A stretch of 64,000 nucleotides of DNA from Trebouxia sp. TZW2008 (lineage: Eukaryota; Chlorophyta; Trebouxiophyceae; Trebouxiales; Trebouxiaceae), in contig BDIU01000244.1 of NCBI GenBank assembly GCA_002118135.1, positions 1-64,000 on the forward strand, written 5' to 3'. A model generated the notes under the pieces. The model was given only the letters and a program-made list of their open reading frames with translations, ran no database searches and had not been told where the DNA came from. Made by a program: the position numbers and the translations under genes. This document shows positions 62,601 through 64,000 of this stretch, one piece after another. Numbering within the stretch: position 1 is the stretch's first letter; each line of letters opens with the position of its first letter.

Positions 62601-64000
62601 GTTGATCCTGGATCCTTGATCATGCTGTACAACATGTAGTCACATGCCAGATTGGCTGTGACGTTTGCTGCCAGGTAGCGCTCATGAGTGCGTCAGCAAG
62701 TGTGCACCCTCAAGCTGCCAGTCCAGCATCAAAGTCTCATGTTGATGAAGTCCTGTAGCTCTGCTGATTCAGTAGCACAAAGTATTCCAATTTTTGCCTG
62801 ACAGTCATCAAGGCAACGTCACCTTGCGACGCATCTAAACAAATGAGCCCAGCATCCCCAGGATATGTCTCTGCACACAAGAACGCCTCATATTGTCAGG
62901 AATGGAAGTCATCAACAGCTTGTGCTGTGCAGATATGCTACACATGTGCATGAGGCCCTGACTGGCTTGATAGCAGACCCTCACCAGGAGGTGCGCAGAC
63001 TGGTGGCCCTGCAATTTCATGACATATGCAAGATGCTGGGCAAGGAGCGCTGCGCCCAGTACATGAAAAGGTGTGTTTCTACTGGTACTTCTGCACATGC
63101 ACTACTGGTGTAGATTGCCTGCAGCTGCTAGTCTTGGTGCTGAGCATGTGCCTAGATTTTGAGTATTGTCTTGCTTGTGCAGCTTTGCGCCTCTGACGTT
63201 GCACTGTGCAGAAGCATCATCTGGCTTTGACCTCACATCTGCTCACTATACAGATGCAGAGCATCTGGCAGCTTCAACAATTCACTAGGCTGCCTTTTTA
63301 CAGCTTTCGCGTCTATCATTGCTGCTTGGGTTGTATTCCTCGGTCTTCAAGTTCAAGTTGACAAGAGCGCAAATGCCTGCGCTGGTGCGATCCTTGGATC
63401 AATTGGATAAGGTGTTCTGAGGTCTCTGCAGATGTCATCAACTTTAACAATTGTGATGCTCAGGCTTTTCTTGAATCTGCCGGGTGATGAACCTAACCCA
63501 GCAAGTGTGTGTAGATGTGATGACAGCGCTGGTACAGACCGACTCTGCGTTGCCGGTAAGGATGCAGATCCCAGAGCCTTTGCAGACGCTGCTTGCCCTC
63601 CTGATGTCACTGTAGATGTTGCCAATGTTGTTATCTGTGCTGTCCAGGTGTTTTGTGGGGTCTGTCAGGTGCAGGAGAGCATTTTGTTGCACACAGAAGT
63701 GATGGCCGCACTGATGCAGACCCTGGACTTGTTGTCCAAGTTGTTTTGTTGATGGCACAGATTTTATCTACATTATGGCCTTAATGTAGGCCTTTCTTGA
63801 ATCTGCTGGGAGATGAGAGCAACTCAGTGCGTGTAGAAGTCATGGCAGCCTTGGTACAGACCCTGGACCAGTTTTGCATTGCCAATGAGGAGGCCCGCAC
63901 TAGAGCCTTTGCAGACTTTCTGCCTGCTCTTCTGGCAGCGGACGCTGGCTGTGGCTATTGTTGGCGCATCCACCATCATCTCATGCTGGCTCTGCCAAAC
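59639..64000 (+). CDS. PP4R1-like HEAT-repeat phosphatase regulatory subunit, 3' end outside the window
   Basis: HEAT-repeat scaffold resembling protein phosphatase 4 regulatory subunit 1 or the PP2A A subunit. Exons in phase: 59639-59713, 59858-59943, 60017-60113, 60328-60450, 60796-60972, 61337-61550, 61946-62061, 62408-62550, 62933-63070, 63790 to beyond the edge. HEAT-type helices are visible: VAPPLCHLLPTFELTLKVAAV, LLLPTVLSSINVVGSPDEAV, EILELMKDEEPLVRVAAINSL, ALTGLIADPHQEVRRLVALQF and FLNLLGDESNSVRVEVMAAL. ETSVQSRVICCAMLGAMAS and KKVLPYCRLFFQTPDMESQV favour PP4R1 over the more regular PR65/A. Partial copies of exons 61337-61550 and 63790 onward occupy neighbouring introns. For the last exon, the copy at 63469 would also splice in phase, so which one is constitutive needs cDNA. 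Confidence 0.85.
61612..61745 (+). repeat. Shadows of the donor end of PP4R1-like exon 61337-61550
   Basis: TTGCAGGTAAAGACAGCTTGCAT at the true exon end recurs as TTGCAGCTAAGGACAGCTTGCAT near 61700, with the donor GT changed to CT. A third, weaker copy lies near 61620. Confidence 0.8.
63463..63760 (+). repeat. Two shadows of the PP4R1-like exon starting at 63790
   Basis: The first copy (63463-63610) encodes FLNLPGDEPNPAS and later matches the AFADA segment of the real exon. The second (63606-63760) matches EVMAALMQTLDLL versus EVMAALVQTLDQF. Both are diverged and lie upstream of the intact copy. Confidence 0.88.

Overview
This window looks like nuclear DNA of a green alga, probably a trebouxiophyte-like chlorophyte, although the genus cannot be fixed from sequence alone. 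The genes are broken into many short exons joined by GT-AG introns whose 3' ends are mostly TGCAG. The content is eukaryotic and photosynthetic: a MORN-repeat TIC100-like plastid import component, a lumen-targeted DUF1499 protein, a PROPPIN, ARL8, UTP4 and a mitochondrial malate dehydrogenase. CpG is depleted in introns and enriched around gene starts, and TGCA/GCATGC words are very common.

Thirteen genes were reconstructed by hand, with exon phases checked at almost every junction. In order: KDM5-type histone demethylase (-, 3' end off the left edge); RanBPM/GID1 SPRY protein (+); RRM/RS splicing-factor-like protein (-); HSL-type alpha/beta hydrolase (+); UTP4/cirhin (-); malate dehydrogenase (+); PiT phosphate transporter (-); ATG18/WIPI PROPPIN (+); ARL8 GTPase (+); TIC100-like MORN protein (-); SMYD4-like TPR/SET/MYND methyltransferase (+); DUF1499 lumen protein (-); PP4R1-like HEAT protein (+, off the right edge). 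Neighbours alternate strand almost perfectly. This gives six divergent pairs that share short CpG-rich promoters and five convergent pairs. The single break in alternation (PROPPIN followed by ARL8) contains a minus-strand ORF that may be an extra small gene. No operon-like or pathway clustering is apparent.

The most unusual property is the abundance of exon 'shadows': partial tandem copies of exons, with one splice site, lying in the introns next to the genuine exon. About two dozen loci in at least eight genes carry them. They follow a simple rule: 5'-half copies with an acceptor lie upstream of the real exon, and 3'-half copies with a donor lie downstream. The innermost acceptor and donor therefore always leave an intact exon, and the reading frame closes exactly when the shadows are skipped (UTP4, for example, gives 11 exons and 792 codons). 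The cleanest case duplicates the GDSAGG catalytic-serine exon of the hydrolase, where the aligned copies differ only at silent sites. No tRNA, rRNA, CRISPR array or clear transposon was found.
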